A DNA stretch of 64,000 bases from Vreelandella maris (GTDB lineage Bacteria > Pseudomonadota > Gammaproteobacteria > Pseudomonadales > Halomonadaceae). Below, piece by piece: positions 49,411-61,665 of the stretch. The notes beneath the pieces are model-generated. The model had not been told where the DNA came from. It did no database searches and worked only from the letters and a program-made list of their open reading frames with translations. How positions within the stretch are numbered: the first letter of the stretch is position 1; every line of letters begins with the position of its first letter. The DNA is taken from positions 62,001 through 126,000 of the forward strand of contig NZ_JABWCV010000009.1 of the NCBI RefSeq assembly GCF_013371085.1, written 5' to 3'. Made by a program: the position numbers and the translations under genes.

Positions 49411-49905
49411 ATGGCATCACGCAAGTGGCAGACGCTGCTGTTCAATGCCCTGCGTTTTGAAGCTGGCTGGCTGCTATGCGTAGTAGGTGGTTCAAGCGTT
49501 GCCGCGCTGGCGGGCGGAAGCTTGCTAGCCTGGCATCTATGGCGCTGCGCCCTACCTGGAGAGTGGCGGTTTATCGCGGGGTTTGCACTGCTCGGGCTGG
49601 TGATTGATGGTGGCTTGCAGCAGTTGGGAGGCTTTGATTTTAACGATCAGGCACTGGTGCTGGGGTTATTACCCCTTTGGCTATGGATGCTCTGGCCGCT
49701 GTTTGCCACGCTGGTCTATCATTCGCTGGCGTGGCTGTGGCGTTATCCGCTGCTAGCCGCGCTGTGTGGCGCTATAAGCGGCCCGCTCTCTTATTATGGC
49801 GGCGCGCTACTCGCCGAGGTGACGCTTGCCCCTTGGCTGCTGCCAGCCCAGGCGCTGATATGGGCGGTACTGTGTGTAGGCATTAGCCGTTTTTATAAGT
49901 GTTAA
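49411..49905 (+). CDS. DUF2878 family membrane protein
   Basis: 164 aa with about four or five hydrophobic segments and little polar sequence. It begins directly after the cfa stop (TAA then ATG). Family members are widespread at the end of such photolyase-cfa operons and have no known function. Its stop overlaps the stop of the convergent GGDEF-EAL gene. Confidence 0.85.
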   Translation: MASRKWQTLLFNALRFEAGWLLCVVGGSSVAALAGGSLLAWHLWRCALPGEWRFIAGFALLGLVIDGGLQQLGGFDFNDQALVLGLLPLWLWMLWPLFATLVYHSLAWLWRYPLLAALCGAISGPLSYYGGALLAEVTLAPWLLPAQALIWAVLCVGISRFYKC

Positions 49906-51743
49906 GAAGCGACAGAGGCAGTGGCTGGCTCAGGCAGCAAACGCATTTCCAACTCCGCGGCGGGGAGCGGTCTGGCAAAGTAGAAACCTTGTACGGACGT
50001 ACACCCGGCATCCACCAAAAACTGACACTGCTCTTTGGTTTCAACGCCTTCTGCAATCACTCCTAGTCCCATGCCTTCCGCCATCGCTAAGACCGCCTTC
50101 ACGATTGAGGCATCCGCCTGATCATGTGGCAATTCTTTAATGAATGCCCGGTCGAGCTTAATTTTATCTACTGGCAAGCGCTTCAAATAACCGAGTGACG
50201 AATAGCCTGTCCCAAAGTCATCGATGGCAATCGCAAAACCTTGGTCGCGCAGCGCTTGTAGGCGTGGCCCCATATCGCCAGCGCGTTCGTCAAGCAGCAC
50301 TGACTCGGTCAGCTCTAAACCAATTTGCGAAGGTTTCAACTGATAGCGCTTTAGACAGGTCGTCAACTGGCTTTCTAGGTCCCCTTGAAAGAGCTGCAGT
50401 GCCGAAATATTGACCCATATCGTCATTTTTGGCATGCCGCTATTACGCCAGTGCGCCTGTTGGGCACAGGCTTTTTCGATCACCCAGGTGCCCAGCTGGC
50501 TCATTAAACCGTGCCGCTCGGCCAACGGAATAAATTCGCCAGGGGAAATCATGCCATCAGTGGGATGACGCCAGCGCAGCAGTGCCTCCATACCCACCAA
50601 CTCGCCGCTAGCAGGCTCATGCTGGGTTTGATAGTGCAGCTCCAATTGGTCACCTGAAATAAGCGCGGCGCGTAAATCACTGACCAGCGCCAGTTGAGGA
50701 TTGTCCTGCTTATCCAGCGCCGGACGAAAGCGCTGGCTTAAGTTACGCCCCAGCCGTTTAGCGCTGTAAAGCGCCGACTCTAAGCGCTGGAAGAGCACGC
50801 CTGAGTCGTTACCATCCTCGGGCACTCGGCAACTACCGATCGACAGTCCTAAGCGCAGCGATTGGTCGTTAATTTCAAATGGCCGACTCATATGCTCACG
50901 CAGGGTGGCAACCCACTGGTCATGATCGTCAAAAGTGGTGGTGCGGATCACCATAAACTCATCGCCGCCCAAGCGACCCACAATACTGCCCGCCACATAG
51001 CTGGTTAAACGTTGACCAAAGCGCGCCAACAAACGGTCACCCTGTTCCACCCCCAAACTATCATTGACGGATTTCAACCCATCAATATCGACCAGCGCCA
51101 TATCCAAGCTCTCTCCAGCGCGCAGATGGCGCAGCCGGGAAGCCAGCAGATCGTGAAGGCGACGACGATTGGGTAGCCCTGTGAGCGGATCTTCATAGCC
51201 GATACGGCGCAAATCACGCTCGCGGGCTTTTTGTGCCGAAATATCGGTAAACAGATTAATAAAATGAGTAATGTTGCCTCGTTTGTCGGTCACGGCGCGT
51301 ACTTTTAACCACTCAGGATACTCATCGCCGTGCTTACGGCGGCTCCACATTTCACCTTCCCAGCGGCCGGTACTTTTCAGCGTGCTCCAAAACGTTTGAT
51401 AAAAGTTTTTATCGTGCCGTGGCGCTGCCAGCGTCTCCAGTTTCAGCCCCTGAATCTCTTGGCTCGAGTAACCGGTCACTTCGGTGAAGGCGGGATTAAC
51501 CACGATGACGTGATTTTGCGCATCGGTAATCACCATGGCATCGCTGGTGAGCCCTAACGTATCTTGGGACAGACGCAGGCGTAGCCGCTGCTGACGCACT
51601 TGGTTCCAGGCATCCCATAGCCCTAACGTGACCAACGTCGCGGCAACTAGACGCAGCGTCGCATCGGGTATCCAAACACAGGCAGGGAGCGCCGTCAGCG
51701 CGACCCAAACTAACGGACGATTGAGAGAAACAGGAAGCCACAT
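49902..51743 (-). CDS. PAS-GGDEF-EAL cyclic-di-GMP signalling protein
   Basis: 613 aa. Two N-terminal hydrophobic segments (residues 8-45) suggest membrane anchoring. A PAS domain (about 55-165, NPAFTEVTGYSSQEI), a GGDEF domain with intact RLGGDEF (about residue 260) and an EAL domain follow. The EAL domain keeps EALLRW, DDFGTGYSS and EGVE. Both catalytic motifs look active, so it may make or break c-di-GMP. No I-site (RxxD) stands out. Confidence 0.94.
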   Translation of the reverse strand: MWLPVSLNRPLVWVALTALPACVWIPDATLRLVAATLVTLGLWDAWNQVRQQRLRLRLSQDTLGLTSDAMVITDAQNHVIVVNPAFTEVTGYSSQEIQGLKLETLAAPRHDKNFYQTFWSTLKSTGRWEGEMWSRRKHGDEYPEWLKVRAVTDKRGNITHFINLFTDISAQKARERDLRRIGYEDPLTGLPNRRRLHDLLASRLRHLRAGESLDMALVDIDGLKSVNDSLGVEQGDRLLARFGQRLTSYVAGSIVGRLGGDEFMVIRTTTFDDHDQWVATLREHMSRPFEINDQSLRLGLSIGSCRVPEDGNDSGVLFQRLESALYSAKRLGRNLSQRFRPALDKQDNPQLALVSDLRAALISGDQLELHYQTQHEPASGELVGMEALLRWRHPTDGMISPGEFIPLAERHGLMSQLGTWVIEKACAQQAHWRNSGMPKMTIWVNISALQLFQGDLESQLTTCLKRYQLKPSQIGLELTESVLLDERAGDMGPRLQALRDQGFAIAIDDFGTGYSSLGYLKRLPVDKIKLDRAFIKELPHDQADASIVKAVLAMAEGMGLGVIAEGVETKEQCQFLVDAGCTSVQGFYFARPLPAAELEMRLLPEPATASVAS

Positions 51744-52025
51744 GGCAATTCGCTATACCCTATACAAATTAATCTAGATAAAAAATTTAGCGCTAGGAGC
51801 CATGTTGATCATGCCGCCTAATCAAAAACTTGGATACTCTATATTACGGCAATGCGACATTTATTGTGCATAAACGACAGCTTTTGAATAAAGTCTTCGA
51901 CTATAGTGCTATCGGCCAAAATGCTAAAATCTTCAGATATAAGCGATAAATAGCCAGTTACGTGCATTCAGCGGTTTCGGGAAGTAGACTAGCCTAACAA
52001 CCATTTTGATATTCGGAACGATTCA

Positions 52026-52541
52026 GTGACCAAGCAACACTCCTTTGATCGCGAAGAACTGCTGGCCTGCTCACGCGGCGAGCTATTCGGCCCCGGTAAT
52101 GCACAGCTCCCAGCGCCTAATATGCTGATGCTTGATCGCATTAAGCACATTCATGAAGAAGGCGGAGAGCATGGCAAGGGCGAACTGATCGCCGAGCTGG
52201 ATATCAGCTCTAACTTGTGGTTCTTTGACTGCCACTTCCCTGGAGACCCCGTTATGCCTGGGTGTTTAGGTCTAGATGCCATGTGGCAGCTAGTCGGCTT
52301 CTATCTGGGCTGGTTAGGCCACCCAGGGCGCGGACGTGCACTCGGCTGTGGCGAGGTCAAGTTCAGCGGGCAGATCCTGCCGGATGCACAAAAAGTGACC
52401 TATAGTATTAATATTAAGCGTATTATTACCCGACGACTCATCTTGGGTATCGCCGACGGCACAGTATCCGTCGACGGACGCGACATTTATCAGGCTAATG
52501 ATCTGCGCGTTGGCCTATTCACCTCCACTGCGAATTTCTGA
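52026..52541 (+). CDS. fabA: 3-hydroxydecanoyl-ACP dehydratase/isomerase FabA
   Basis: 171-aa hot-dog enzyme that introduces the double bond of unsaturated fatty acids. The active His is in [19 protein letters not shown] start at 52026 by homology with E. coli FabA. It is followed after 13 nt by fabB, the standard FabA-FabB pair of gammaproteobacteria. Upstream, 282 nt hold no gene; a -10-like TATAGT lies at 51902-51907. Confidence 0.97.
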   Translation: MTKQHSFDREELLACSRGELFGPGNAQLPAPNMLMLDRIKHIHEEGGEHGKGELIAELDISSNLWFFDCHFPGDPVMPGCLGLDAMWQLVGFYLGWLGHPGRGRALGCGEVKFSGQILPDAQKVTYSINIKRIITRRLILGIADGTVSVDGRDIYQANDLRVGLFTSTANF

Positions 52542-52554
52542 ACAGGAGGCTCCC

Positions 52555-53772
52555 ATGCGACGAGTGGTAGTCACCGGCCTTGGCATCGTATCGTGCCTTG
52601 GCAACGACCAACGACAGGTCCTGGACGCGCTCAAAACTGGGCGTAGCGGTATTCGTTTTAAGGAAGAGTACGCCGAGCGTGGCTTCCGTAGCCATGTGGC
52701 TGGCAGCGTCGATATCGATCTTGACGCACTCATCGACCGCAAACTGCGCCGCTTTATGGGCGATGCAGCTGCCTACGCCTATGTTTCAATGGCCCAGGCC
52801 ATTGAAGATGCGGGGCTCTCTGAGGAGCAAGTCTCCAACGAGAGAACAGGGCTTATTGCTGGCTCCGGCGGTGCTTCAAGCGCCAACCAAGTTGAAGCTG
52901 CCGACATACTGCGTGAAAAAGGCCTGCGTCGCGTTGGCCCTTATCGCGTGACGCGGACAATGGGCAGCACCGTTTCCGCCTGTTTGGCGACACCCTTTAA
53001 AATCAAGGGCGTGAATTACTCCATCTCCTCTGCTTGTGCTACTTCAGCGCACTGTATTGGTAGCGCGATGGAGCAAATCCAGCTTAACAAGCAGGATGTA
53101 GTGTTTGCAGGTGGCGGTGAAGAGGAACACTGGACGCTCTCCTGCCTGTTTGATGCCATGGGCGCGCTCTCAACACACTATAACGATACCCCAGAGCAAG
53201 CCTCGCGCCCTTACGACAACGCCCGCGACGGTTTCGTGATTGCAGGCGGTGGCGGCATGCTGGTGTTGGAAGAGCTTGAGCACGCTAAAGCGCGTGGTGC
53301 CAAGATCTACGGCGAGTTAGTTGGCTACGGTGCCACCTCTGACGGCCACGATATGGTGGCTCCTTCAGGCGAAGGTGCTATGCGCTGCATGCATCAGGCA
53401 ATGGCTACCGTAGAGGGTAAGATCGATTACATTAATACGCACGGTACCTCTACCCCCGTGGGCGATGTGGCCGAGCTAAAAGCAATACGTGAAGTGTTTG
53501 GTAATACGACACCCGCGATGAGCTCAACCAAATCGCTGACCGGCCACTCCCTTGGCGCTACCGGTGTACAGGAAGCGATCTATTCGCTGCTGATGATGCA
53601 ACATAACTTTGTCGCTGCATCGGCGAATATCGCCAACTTGGATGAGCAGGCCGATGGCTTTGATATTGTCACCAAACGTCGAGATAACGTGACAATAGAG
53701 CGTGCCTTGTCTAATAGCTTCGGCTTTGGCGGCACTAATGCATGTTTAGTCTTCCAGCGCTTTAACGATTAA
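52555..53772 (+). CDS. fabB: 3-oxoacyl-ACP synthase I FabB
   Basis: 405-aa condensing enzyme that extends the unsaturated acyl chain. ATG at 52555 with SD AGGAGG. The Cys-His-His triad is visible in [25 protein letters not shown] and [11 protein letters not shown]. It supplies the unsaturated chains that a Cfa-type enzyme could later modify. Confidence 0.97.
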   Translation: MRRVVVTGLGIVSCLGNDQRQVLDALKTGRSGIRFKEEYAERGFRSHVAGSVDIDLDALIDRKLRRFMGDAAAYAYVSMAQAIEDAGLSEEQVSNERTGLIAGSGGASSANQVEAADILREKGLRRVGPYRVTRTMGSTVSACLATPFKIKGVNYSISSACATSAHCIGSAMEQIQLNKQDVVFAGGGEEEHWTLSCLFDAMGALSTHYNDTPEQASRPYDNARDGFVIAGGGGMLVLEELEHAKARGAKIYGELVGYGATSDGHDMVAPSGEGAMRCMHQAMATVEGKIDYINTHGTSTPVGDVAELKAIREVFGNTTPAMSSTKSLTGHSLGATGVQEAIYSLLMMQHNFVAASANIANLDEQADGFDIVTKRRDNVTIERALSNSFGFGGTNACLVFQRFND

Positions 53773-53801
53773 CGCTGATAAGACAACAGGCATGCTGAAG
53801 A

Positions 53802-53832
53802 CAACAATGGCGCCCAGTGGGCGCCATTGTTG
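53802..53832. terminator. Hairpin between fabB and plsC
   Basis: Perfect 14-bp stem (CAACAATGGCGCCC and its complement) with a 3-nt loop, 29 nt after fabB. No long T-tract on either strand, but its strength and convergent position make it a likely bidirectional terminator. Confidence 0.75.
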
Positions 53833-53863
53833 CTTAATAGTCTAACTAGCTCGGTATATCGCG

Positions 53864-54604
53864 TCAGCTTTGACGAGTGGTAGGCCGCGGCACATCAGAA
53901 ATTTCCTGTAACTGCGCTTCGATCCACACTTCCACTTCTGCGAGCACTTCATCGGGCATGCGCCCCGCCGTCTCAATAGGCTTACCGATACGCACCCGCA
54001 ATACGCCTGGCCGTTTAACCCAATGACGCCCTGGCCAACGCTCACCAGCGTTGTGAGCTACCGGCAATACCGGCACCCCCGCACGACACGCCACTACGCT
54101 ACCGCTTTTGTTATAGCGTTTGCGAATGCCTGGGTCTACCCGCGTTCCCTCTGGAAAAATCAGTACCGACAAGCCGGTACCAAGACGTTCTACGCCTTGC
54201 GTAAGCACTTGCTTCATCGCCCGCGCCGGTTTAGAGCGGTCCAAGCTGATCGGGCGTAGCAAACGTAATCCCCAACCGAAGATGGGCAGGCGCAGTAACT
54301 CTCGCTTCAGTACGGTACACACAGGCGGCTTCATCACCTGCAGAAACACCGTTTCCCATTCACACTGGTGGTTGGCTTGAATGACACAGGGGCCGCTGGG
54401 TAGATTTTCACGCCCTTGGATGTCATAGCGGACGCCACAGGCGATACGAAACCACACCATCAAAAAGTAGTTATACAGATTGAGTAAGCGGTAGCGGCCA
54501 GAGAGCGGAAGAAACGGCGCAATGGGTAAAAACAGAATGCCAATCATCAGCATGGCAAAAAAATAGCCAGCATAAAATACCAGGCTGCGAACCACATTTA
54601 TCAA
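53864..54604 (-). CDS. plsC: 1-acyl-sn-glycerol-3-phosphate acyltransferase
   Basis: 246-aa membrane-bound LPLAT. An N-terminal membrane segment precedes the catalytic block QANHQCEWETV; the usual HX4D is HX4E here (H79, E84), a variant seen in many proteobacterial members. FPEGTRVDPG binds the substrate phosphate. The start overlaps the upstream reductase gene by 4 nt. It may be a PlsC paralogue rather than the main enzyme. Confidence 0.9.
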   Translation of the reverse strand: MINVVRSLVFYAGYFFAMLMIGILFLPIAPFLPLSGRYRLLNLYNYFLMVWFRIACGVRYDIQGRENLPSGPCVIQANHQCEWETVFLQVMKPPVCTVLKRELLRLPIFGWGLRLLRPISLDRSKPARAMKQVLTQGVERLGTGLSVLIFPEGTRVDPGIRKRYNKSGSVVACRAGVPVLPVAHNAGERWPGRHWVKRPGVLRVRIGKPIETAGRMPDEVLAEVEVWIEAQLQEISDVPRPTTRQS

Positions 54605-55491
54605 GCCGATGCTCCTGTATCGCTGACACGATTATTCTCACGGATCAAACACCACGCATCCAACATACGCCCAGCCTCTAATCGCCATGGCTTTTGATGG
54701 ACACCAAAGACATCCAACACACGGCGACAATTTAAGACGCGCCGAAGCTTGGCATCATGATGGTGCTTAAGCGGCTGGACCTCACCGAGAGTAATCTGCT
54801 CACCGCGGCCTTCAAGATGGGTTAACAGCTGGGTCCGCACCATGGAGGTAAAGGTAAAGGCGCTGACCGGCTCGGTGCCAGCGAGATGATAGGCGCCCCA
54901 TGCACCCGCGCCGCTGGCCTGCTGCTGTAACATACCAATCAGCGCCATGGCGACGGCATCCGCCGATGTCGGGCAAAAGATCACGTCTTCTGCAGCCCGC
55001 ACTGGCTTCCCGAGTACTAAGTTACCGATGATGTCATTGAGCCACGCATGACTACCTTCCAAAGCAAACAGCGGGCCTAGACGCACAATCAAATGCCGCT
55101 GATACTCCGCCCGTATACGGTCACCGGTTTGTACCAGACGGCGCAGGCTGTCGTCTCGTGGTGCAGGCACTACATGCTCATCAATAGGGACTTCCAGGCC
55201 ATCTTCGTAGAGCTGATCAGACACACACCATACCAACGCTACATTTTGAGATAGGCAAGCATCTAAGCAGCTATCGACTGCATCCGCATGAGCAGTGACA
55301 TCCGCTGGCGCCATATTTAAGGGATGTGCCAACGGTGGAATAACCACTGCGTCAGGCGCAATCGCTTCAAGGCGCGACGGCGTGATGGTTGTCCCTTGCT
55401 CAATGACTAATTCTGTATCGGCGCGACGGCTTGCTTCCCGGGCCAGTGCCAAGCTTAAGCAGTGTCCGGCATCCAATATAAGCAATTTCAA
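54601..55491 (-). CDS. RmlD-like sugar-nucleotide reductase family protein
   Basis: 296 aa. The layout resembles RmlD_sub_bind proteins: central SxxY-like elements are weak, while ERGEQITLGEVQPLKHHHDAK and DVFGVHQKPW near the end recall dTDP-rhamnose synthase. The N-terminal Rossmann loop reads LDAGHCLSLAL and lacks the normal GxxGxxG. Coenzyme binding is therefore uncertain. Coupled to plsC. Low certainty on function. Confidence 0.65.
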   Translation of the reverse strand: MKLLILDAGHCLSLALAREASRRADTELVIEQGTTITPSRLEAIAPDAVVIPPLAHPLNMAPADVTAHADAVDSCLDACLSQNVALVWCVSDQLYEDGLEVPIDEHVVPAPRDDSLRRLVQTGDRIRAEYQRHLIVRLGPLFALEGSHAWLNDIIGNLVLGKPVRAAEDVIFCPTSADAVAMALIGMLQQQASGAGAWGAYHLAGTEPVSAFTFTSMVRTQLLTHLEGRGEQITLGEVQPLKHHHDAKLRRVLNCRRVLDVFGVHQKPWRLEAGRMLDAWCLIRENNRVSDTGASA

Positions 55492-55544
55492 GACGCTTTC
55501 CCCTTACTCACGCTCAGCTCTACACTATTGGGTGAATAGTGCAC

Positions 55545-56174
55545 TTAAAACGGTATCTCATCGTCAAAGTCGTCGAAGTTACCCGGGTCAGGCGCACCGT
55601 AGCTGCTGTTCTGCTGGTTGGGCGGCGGTGCTTGGTTGCCCTGCTGGGGCGCTGGCTGTGCGGGGCGAGGCTGCTGTGGGCTCTGCCCGCCTGAGTAGTT
55701 TCCGCCCTGAGGAGCACCACCCTGCTGCGGATAACCGCCGCCTTGGTTATTGGGGGCCGGCGCATTTTGGGGCGCATTCTGAGGAGCGTTCTGGGGATAG
55801 CTGTTTTGCCCAGCGCCAGCGCCTTGGAAATCACCGCTGCGACCATCAAGCATCTGCATATCGTTGGCGACAATCTCTGTCGAATAGCGATCCTGACCGT
55901 TCTGATCCTGCCATTTGCGGGTTTGCAGACGCCCTTCAATATAGACTTTGGAGCCTTTTTTCAGGTACTGCTGGGCAATTTCGGCGGTTTTATTGAACAT
56001 CACCACGCGGTGCCATTCGGTACGCTCCTGGCGCTGACCGCTCTGGCGATCCATCCAGGTATCAGTGGTCGCCAGGTTCAAGTTAGCCACGGCGGTGCCG
56101 CTGGGTGTGAAACGCACCTCTGGATCCTGCCCGAGGTTGCCAATCAAAATGACCTTGTTAATGCCGCGAGCCAT
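55545..56174 (-). CDS. ssb: Single-stranded DNA-binding protein
   Basis: 209-aa SSB. OB fold at residues 1-110 ([35 protein letters not shown]). A Gln/Pro/Gly-rich linker contains repeats such as [11 protein letters not shown], and the acidic tip DFDDEIPF recruits partner proteins. The linker is long compared with E. coli SSB. The ssb-MFS-uvrA order matches Pseudomonas. Confidence 0.97.
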   Translation of the reverse strand: MARGINKVILIGNLGQDPEVRFTPSGTAVANLNLATTDTWMDRQSGQRQERTEWHRVVMFNKTAEIAQQYLKKGSKVYIEGRLQTRKWQDQNGQDRYSTEIVANDMQMLDGRSGDFQGAGAGQNSYPQNAPQNAPQNAPAPNNQGGGYPQQGGAPQGGNYSGGQSPQQPRPAQPAPQQGNQAPPPNQQNSSYGAPDPGNFDDFDDEIPF

Positions 56175-56247
56175 AAGGCGCTCCTTTAATAGATGTCATG
56201 TAGAGTTTACTGCCAACCGCCGTCACGCTTTTACCGGCCGGGCTGGA

Positions 56248-57627
56248 TTAAGATTTGGGTGGCGCCATCAGCCGAGTTAATGCTGCCTGATCAAGCTGCT
56301 GACGATTCACCTTTAAATAGACCAACCGCTCTTCCGGCACCACCATGACGTCTTCTACGCCGACCACATCGGCTAAATGTTCCATCAACAGGTCGAGCGC
56401 GTCTGCCTGAGTTTCGTGCAGCGCCACCACTTCACTGGAGAGCGGTGGTGGTGAAGGCATCCGCCACATGGCGATCCACCAGCATAGCGCAAGCCCAGCA
56501 CAGCCAATAAAGACCGCGTTGAGGCCACCATAATGCGCCAGTAAACCGCCTAGTGTACCGCCTAAAAAAGCGCCTAAAAATTGACTGGTGGAATACACGC
56601 CCATGGCGGTTCCTTTCGCACCCGCCGGGGCCAGCTTACTGAGCATGGAAGGTAGCGTCGCTTCCAGCAAGTTAAAGCCCGTGAAGAACACAAACAGCCA
56701 GACAAATAGCCAATAACCTGGCGATAATGGCAACCCCAGCCCCGCTAGGCTAACCACAATAGCGCCGATCGCCCCCAGACACATCAAGCGCATGCGCTGT
56801 TGCTTCTCGGCCACAATAATCAGCGGCACCATGGCCACAAACGATAGCGCCATAATGCCAAGATATGCCAGCCCGTGATACTCAATCGCCACGCCAGCAT
56901 TTAGCAAGCGAAACGGGACCGCCACAAATATCGCCATCAGCACTAGATGCAGAGCAAAAATCGATAAATCCAGCCGCCATAGATCGGGGCGGGTGATCAC
57001 GCTTTTAAACTGCTGGCGATCCATGCCTACATCACGGTGACGACGCCGCCGTGGCGCGGCAGGCACCCAGCGCCACAGTACCAGCAACCCTACCAGCGTC
57101 AGCAGCGCGGTAAACCAGAACACGCCAGCCAGCCCCGCCCAGGCGGCAAGCCATGGCCCCAGCACCATGGCGATGGCAAACGACACACCAATCGAAAGCC
57201 CAATGGTGGCCATCGCGGCGGTGCGAATCTCCTCACGGGTTTGATCCGCCAGTAGTGCCATAATCGCCGCAGCCACGGCGCCGCCGCCCTGCAACGCTCG
57301 CCCGGCGATTACGCCAGCAATGCTATCGGAGAGCGCCGCGACCACGCTGCCGAGTGCAAAAATGACCAGCCCCATGGCGATCACTCGCTTGCGGCCAATG
57401 CGATCAGAGAGTAGGCCAAACGGAATTTGCAGCGTCGCCTGGGTCAACCCATAGATGCCCAGTGCGACGCCCACCAGCAGAGGCGTCGCCCCCGCCAGCG
57501 TATCGGCATAGAGCGCCAGCACGGGTAGCACCATAAATAGGCCCAGCATGCGCGATGCATAGAGCCCGGCCAAACCGCTGATCGCACGACGTTCAGAGGC
57601 CAGCAACAGTGCAGAAACCTTGCGCAT
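56248..57627 (-). CDS. MFS transporter
   Basis: 459 aa with 12 predicted membrane helices. The MFS loop motif is visible in FGLLSDRIGRKRVIAMG (about residues 73-89). A soluble C-terminal extension of about 60 residues follows the last helix. The gene lies between ssb and uvrA as in Pseudomonas. Substrate unknown; drug or metabolite export is common for the subfamily. Confidence 0.9.
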   Translation of the reverse strand: MRKVSALLLASERRAISGLAGLYASRMLGLFMVLPVLALYADTLAGATPLLVGVALGIYGLTQATLQIPFGLLSDRIGRKRVIAMGLVIFALGSVVAALSDSIAGVIAGRALQGGGAVAAAIMALLADQTREEIRTAAMATIGLSIGVSFAIAMVLGPWLAAWAGLAGVFWFTALLTLVGLLVLWRWVPAAPRRRRHRDVGMDRQQFKSVITRPDLWRLDLSIFALHLVLMAIFVAVPFRLLNAGVAIEYHGLAYLGIMALSFVAMVPLIIVAEKQQRMRLMCLGAIGAIVVSLAGLGLPLSPGYWLFVWLFVFFTGFNLLEATLPSMLSKLAPAGAKGTAMGVYSTSQFLGAFLGGTLGGLLAHYGGLNAVFIGCAGLALCWWIAMWRMPSPPPLSSEVVALHETQADALDLLMEHLADVVGVEDVMVVPEERLVYLKVNRQQLDQAALTRLMAPPKS

Positions 57628-57707
57628 AATGCCCTTGTGTGTGATGAAAAATAACTATCTGGTGGATAAGCATGTGGTGAGTAAGCGTAACAGCTTGCGA
57701 TAAACCC

Positions 57708-57719
57708 CTATTCTAGCGG
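57708..57719 (-). promoter_or_regulatory. Candidate -10 region for the MFS gene
   Basis: CCGCTAGAATAG on the minus strand carries TAGAAT (57710-57715), with TTTCCA 17 nt upstream. The predicted leader is about 76 nt. The same 12 bases occur at the birA promoter. Confidence 0.45.
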
Positions 57720-57771
57720 TTTGGGCGGTCGCTGGAAACGTCGCGAGTTGACGCAGGTTATTAAAGCGGTT

Positions 57772-57801
57772 TTGCCGGGAGGGGTCAGACAAACGTATAA
57801 T
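57772..57801 (+). promoter_or_regulatory. uvrA promoter
   Basis: TTGCCG (57772-57777) and an exact TATAAT (57796-57801) are 18 nt apart, giving a leader of about 24 nt before the uvrA ATG. I saw no LexA box (CTG-N10-CAG) in the 204-nt divergent spacer. Confidence 0.7.
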
Positions 57802-57831
57802 CACGCTTTTGCCGCGCGATTCGAGGTGTTG

Positions 57832-60678
<2,847 letters not shown>

Positions 60679-60728
60679 CCTTTAGGTCTTTTTTCGGAGA
60701 TGGGCGCGCACGCGCCCCTGACTAAAGG
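60679..60728 (+). terminator. Nested palindrome after uvrA
   Basis: An outer repeat (CCTTTAGGTC with GACTAAAGG) encloses a stem GGGCGC/GCGCCC (60702-60717). A run of six T lies inside the outer stem, not after it, so it is a doubtful intrinsic terminator, although its place right after the uvrA stop suggests termination. Confidence 0.35.
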
Positions 60729-60837
60729 AGCCCACTGCCTTACGCATTGAACAACGCAGTACGCCGCCTTATTGTGTAGTGCGGCGAGCAGATAATAGTT
60801 AGTTACATTAAGTAAACCTCTCTTAGAGGGATAGGCC

Positions 60838-61581
60838 ATGAACGAAGAAAAAAGCTGTATTATCAAGCACTTCAGTCACTATTGCTCGTTGACGGAGGAG
60901 GAGAAAAAATTACTTCTCTCGCTTGAAGAGAGTCCAAGCAATATAAAATCCGGCACGATCCTATGGGAAATGGGCGATGCGGCTAATGAGTTCTGCACGC
61001 TGAAAAGCGGCTGGGCCTATTCCTACCGCCACTTAGAAAATGGTGATCGGCAGATTCTGGAAGTGTTTTTGCCTGGTGACATTATTGGCCTGCGCGAGTT
61101 TGCTTTCTCCGAGCGCCTCGAGAATGTGCGCATGATTGATGACGGCGTGGTTTGTCACTTCCCGCATAAACGTATGCTGGATATTTTCCGCCAGTCACTT
61201 CCCCTTACATCAGTAATGTTTGCTATTGGTAGTCGCCAACAGGCGCTGATGACAGAGCGGCTGGTCACCTTGGCAAGGCGCAGTGCCCGCCAGAAAATGG
61301 CGCATTTTCTCTACGAGATGTATTTGCGGCTACGCCAAACTAATCCCGATATTAGCAATCAGTTTCGCCTGCCTCTCTCTCAAGAACAGTTGGCCGATAT
61401 ACTTGGCCTCAGTCCCGTTCACGTGAGCCGAACGTTTACCGCACTCAGTGAAAGCGAGTTAGTATTCCGTGATCGTCATCACCTCACCATTCCGGACTTA
61501 GCGGCGTTATGCGCCGAAGGCCAATTTGATGACTGTTATCTTACCGACAACGTCCGCCCCCTGTTAGGTGATACTGCATAA
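60838..61581 (+). CDS. Crp/Fnr-family transcriptional regulator
   Basis: 247 aa. Cyclic-nucleotide-binding-like domain at residues 25-130 and a winged helix-turn-helix at 178-203 (LPLSQEQLADILGLSPVHVS, then RTF). Its cysteines (7, 16, 53, 106) do not form the FNR Fe-S pattern, so direct oxygen sensing by an FNR-type cluster is unlikely. The effector is unknown. It lies convergent to the B12-dependent ribonucleotide reductase genes. Confidence 0.88.
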   Translation: MNEEKSCIIKHFSHYCSLTEEEKKLLLSLEESPSNIKSGTILWEMGDAANEFCTLKSGWAYSYRHLENGDRQILEVFLPGDIIGLREFAFSERLENVRMIDDGVVCHFPHKRMLDIFRQSLPLTSVMFAIGSRQQALMTERLVTLARRSARQKMAHFLYEMYLRLRQTNPDISNQFRLPLSQEQLADILGLSPVHVSRTFTALSESELVFRDRHHLTIPDLAALCAEGQFDDCYLTDNVRPLLGDTA

Positions 61582-61597
61582 GTTAGGCGATCAACAT

Positions 61598-61627
61598 AAA
61601 AAAACCGCGTGCTATAAAGCACGCGGT
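61598..61627 (-). terminator. Terminator after nrdJb
   Basis: Perfect 10-bp stem ACCGCGTGCT/AGCACGCGGT with a 4-nt loop and, on the minus strand, a run of seven T. It ends the nrdJ transcript and lies 22 nt past the convergent Crp/Fnr gene. Confidence 0.9.
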
Positions 61628-61665
61628 AGTGTTGTTACGCCGTCAGCCGCTAAGACGACAGTACA

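Noticed and set aside
55523..55541. Terminator after ssb
   Set aside because: A 7-bp stem (CACTATT/AATAGTG) exists but no T-tract follows; too weak to list as a feature.
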